Below, piece by piece: positions 5,849-5,968 of a stretch of 5,968 bases of DNA (positions are counted from its first letter, which is position 1; every line of letters starts with the position of its first letter). The DNA comes from Methanocalculus sp. MSAO_Arc2. Lineage in GTDB: Archaea; Halobacteriota; Methanomicrobia; Methanomicrobiales; Methanocorpusculaceae. A program made the translations under genes and the position numbers. The notes below the pieces were generated by a model, which saw only the letters and a program-made list of their open reading frames with translations, searched no databases and was not told the origin of the DNA. Where the stretch lies: NCBI GenBank assembly GCA_003838065.1, contig QZAC01000213.1:1-5968 (forward strand). Direction: 5' to 3'.

Positions 5849-5968
5849 GTGACTACTCCCCCGACTCAAGTCGGAGGCATCTATGCAGTATTTGCAAGAG
5901 ATTGTAGCCCCAATCTCATGATATTACGAGACGCATTCAGATCGCGATCCATGATTAACCCACAATGA
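5849..5968 (-). mobile_element. Right-end portion of an IS200/IS605 or IS1341-type element
   Basis: The window edge contains the 3' end of tnpB, then a perfect-loop hairpin and a short GGAGTAGTCAC tail. This is the arrangement seen at the right end of TnpB-carrying elements, which lack inverted terminal repeats and instead have subterminal hairpins. The boundary at 5849 (after GTCAC) is inferred from the general shape of such ends, not from a matching empty site. Whether a tnpA transposase accompanies tnpB lies outside the window. Confidence 0.55.
5849..5968 (-). ncRNA. Probable 3' scaffold of a TnpB omega-RNA (reRNA)
   Basis: TnpB nucleases use an RNA transcribed from the 3' end of their own gene through the element's right end, with the guide lying just outside the element. 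Here the minus strand just after the tnpB stop forms an 8-bp stem: CCTCCGAC (5877-5870), loop TTGA, GTCGGGGG (5865-5858), with one G-U pair. GAGTAGTCAC follows the stem. The CGACTTGAGTCG core resembles the terminal hairpin of characterised TnpB guides such as that of ISDra2. The 5' extent is unknown and probably overlaps the tnpB coding end. The inferred guide would be about 5848-5829. Confidence 0.5.
5881..5968 (-). CDS. tnpB: TnpB (RNA-guided nuclease of IS605/IS1341 elements), last 28 residues
   Basis: The minus strand from the window edge reads HCGLIMDRDLNASRNI, followed by MRLGLQSLANTA and a TAG stop at 5883-5881. This is the characteristic TnpB C-terminus. HCG supplies the last cysteine of the zinc-ribbon CxxC pair, and the D of RDLNASRNI matches the third catalytic acidic residue of the RuvC domain. 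The reading frame is intact as far as it is visible, with no sign of decay. The rest of the protein, including the other RuvC motifs, lies beyond the right edge, so integrity of the nuclease cannot be judged. Confidence 0.88.
   Translation of the reverse strand, partial: HCGLIMDRDLNASRNIMRLGLQSLANTA

Noticed and set aside
5868..5874. The CCGACTCAAGTCGG palindrome as a transcription factor operator or a terminator for tnpB
   Set aside because: Its position just after the tnpB stop and its resemblance to terminal hairpins of TnpB elements fit an element-end/omega-RNA role better, and no T-run follows it.
5342..5968. CRISPR array or C/D box RNA in the non-coding part
   Set aside because: No regularly spaced repeats occur, and no convincing paired RUGAUGA and CUGA boxes were found.

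Overview
This window most likely comes from a methanogenic archaeon, probably of the Methanomicrobiales or close relatives. The evidence is three secreted proteins of the DUF3344 type, a family I associate mainly with methanogens, CARDB domains, archaeal GGTGAT-type ribosome binding sites and an intron-less tRNA-Leu with no encoded CCA. Base composition is moderate, with AT-rich intergenic DNA. The taxonomic call is inference.

Almost everything is on the minus strand, so the window reads right to left. At the far right edge are the last 28 residues of a TnpB nuclease, followed by a strong hairpin that looks like the right end and omega-RNA scaffold of an IS200/IS605 or IS1341-type element. 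About 70 bp further on lies an intact tRNA-Leu(GAG) gene with its own TATA-like box. A roughly 355-bp intergenic stretch follows. It has no convincing gene, apart from a 38-codon ORF with a good ribosome binding site, and it ends in an AT-rich putative promoter.

From about 5341 to the left edge runs one tightly packed five-gene operon. (1) A 593-aa exported protein with DUF3344, CARDB, two membrane segments and a second CARDB. (2) A 320-aa secreted DUF3344 protein. (3) A 221-aa ABC ATPase of the MacB/LolD class. (4) A 398-aa MacB/FtsX-type permease. (5) A further secreted DUF3344 protein whose 3' part is outside the window. The junctions are a 14-nt overlap, a 1-nt gap, a 1-nt TAATG overlap and a 9-nt gap. 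Each internal gene has a Shine-Dalgarno element inside the end of the gene before it.

The simplest functional reading is that the MacB-like ABC pair and the three extracellular DUF3344 proteins form one cell-envelope system, with the DUF3344 proteins as partners, adaptors or clients of a mechanotransmission-type transporter. No function is established for DUF3344, so this is a hypothesis from gene order. The large + strand ORFs are antisense shadows of this operon.
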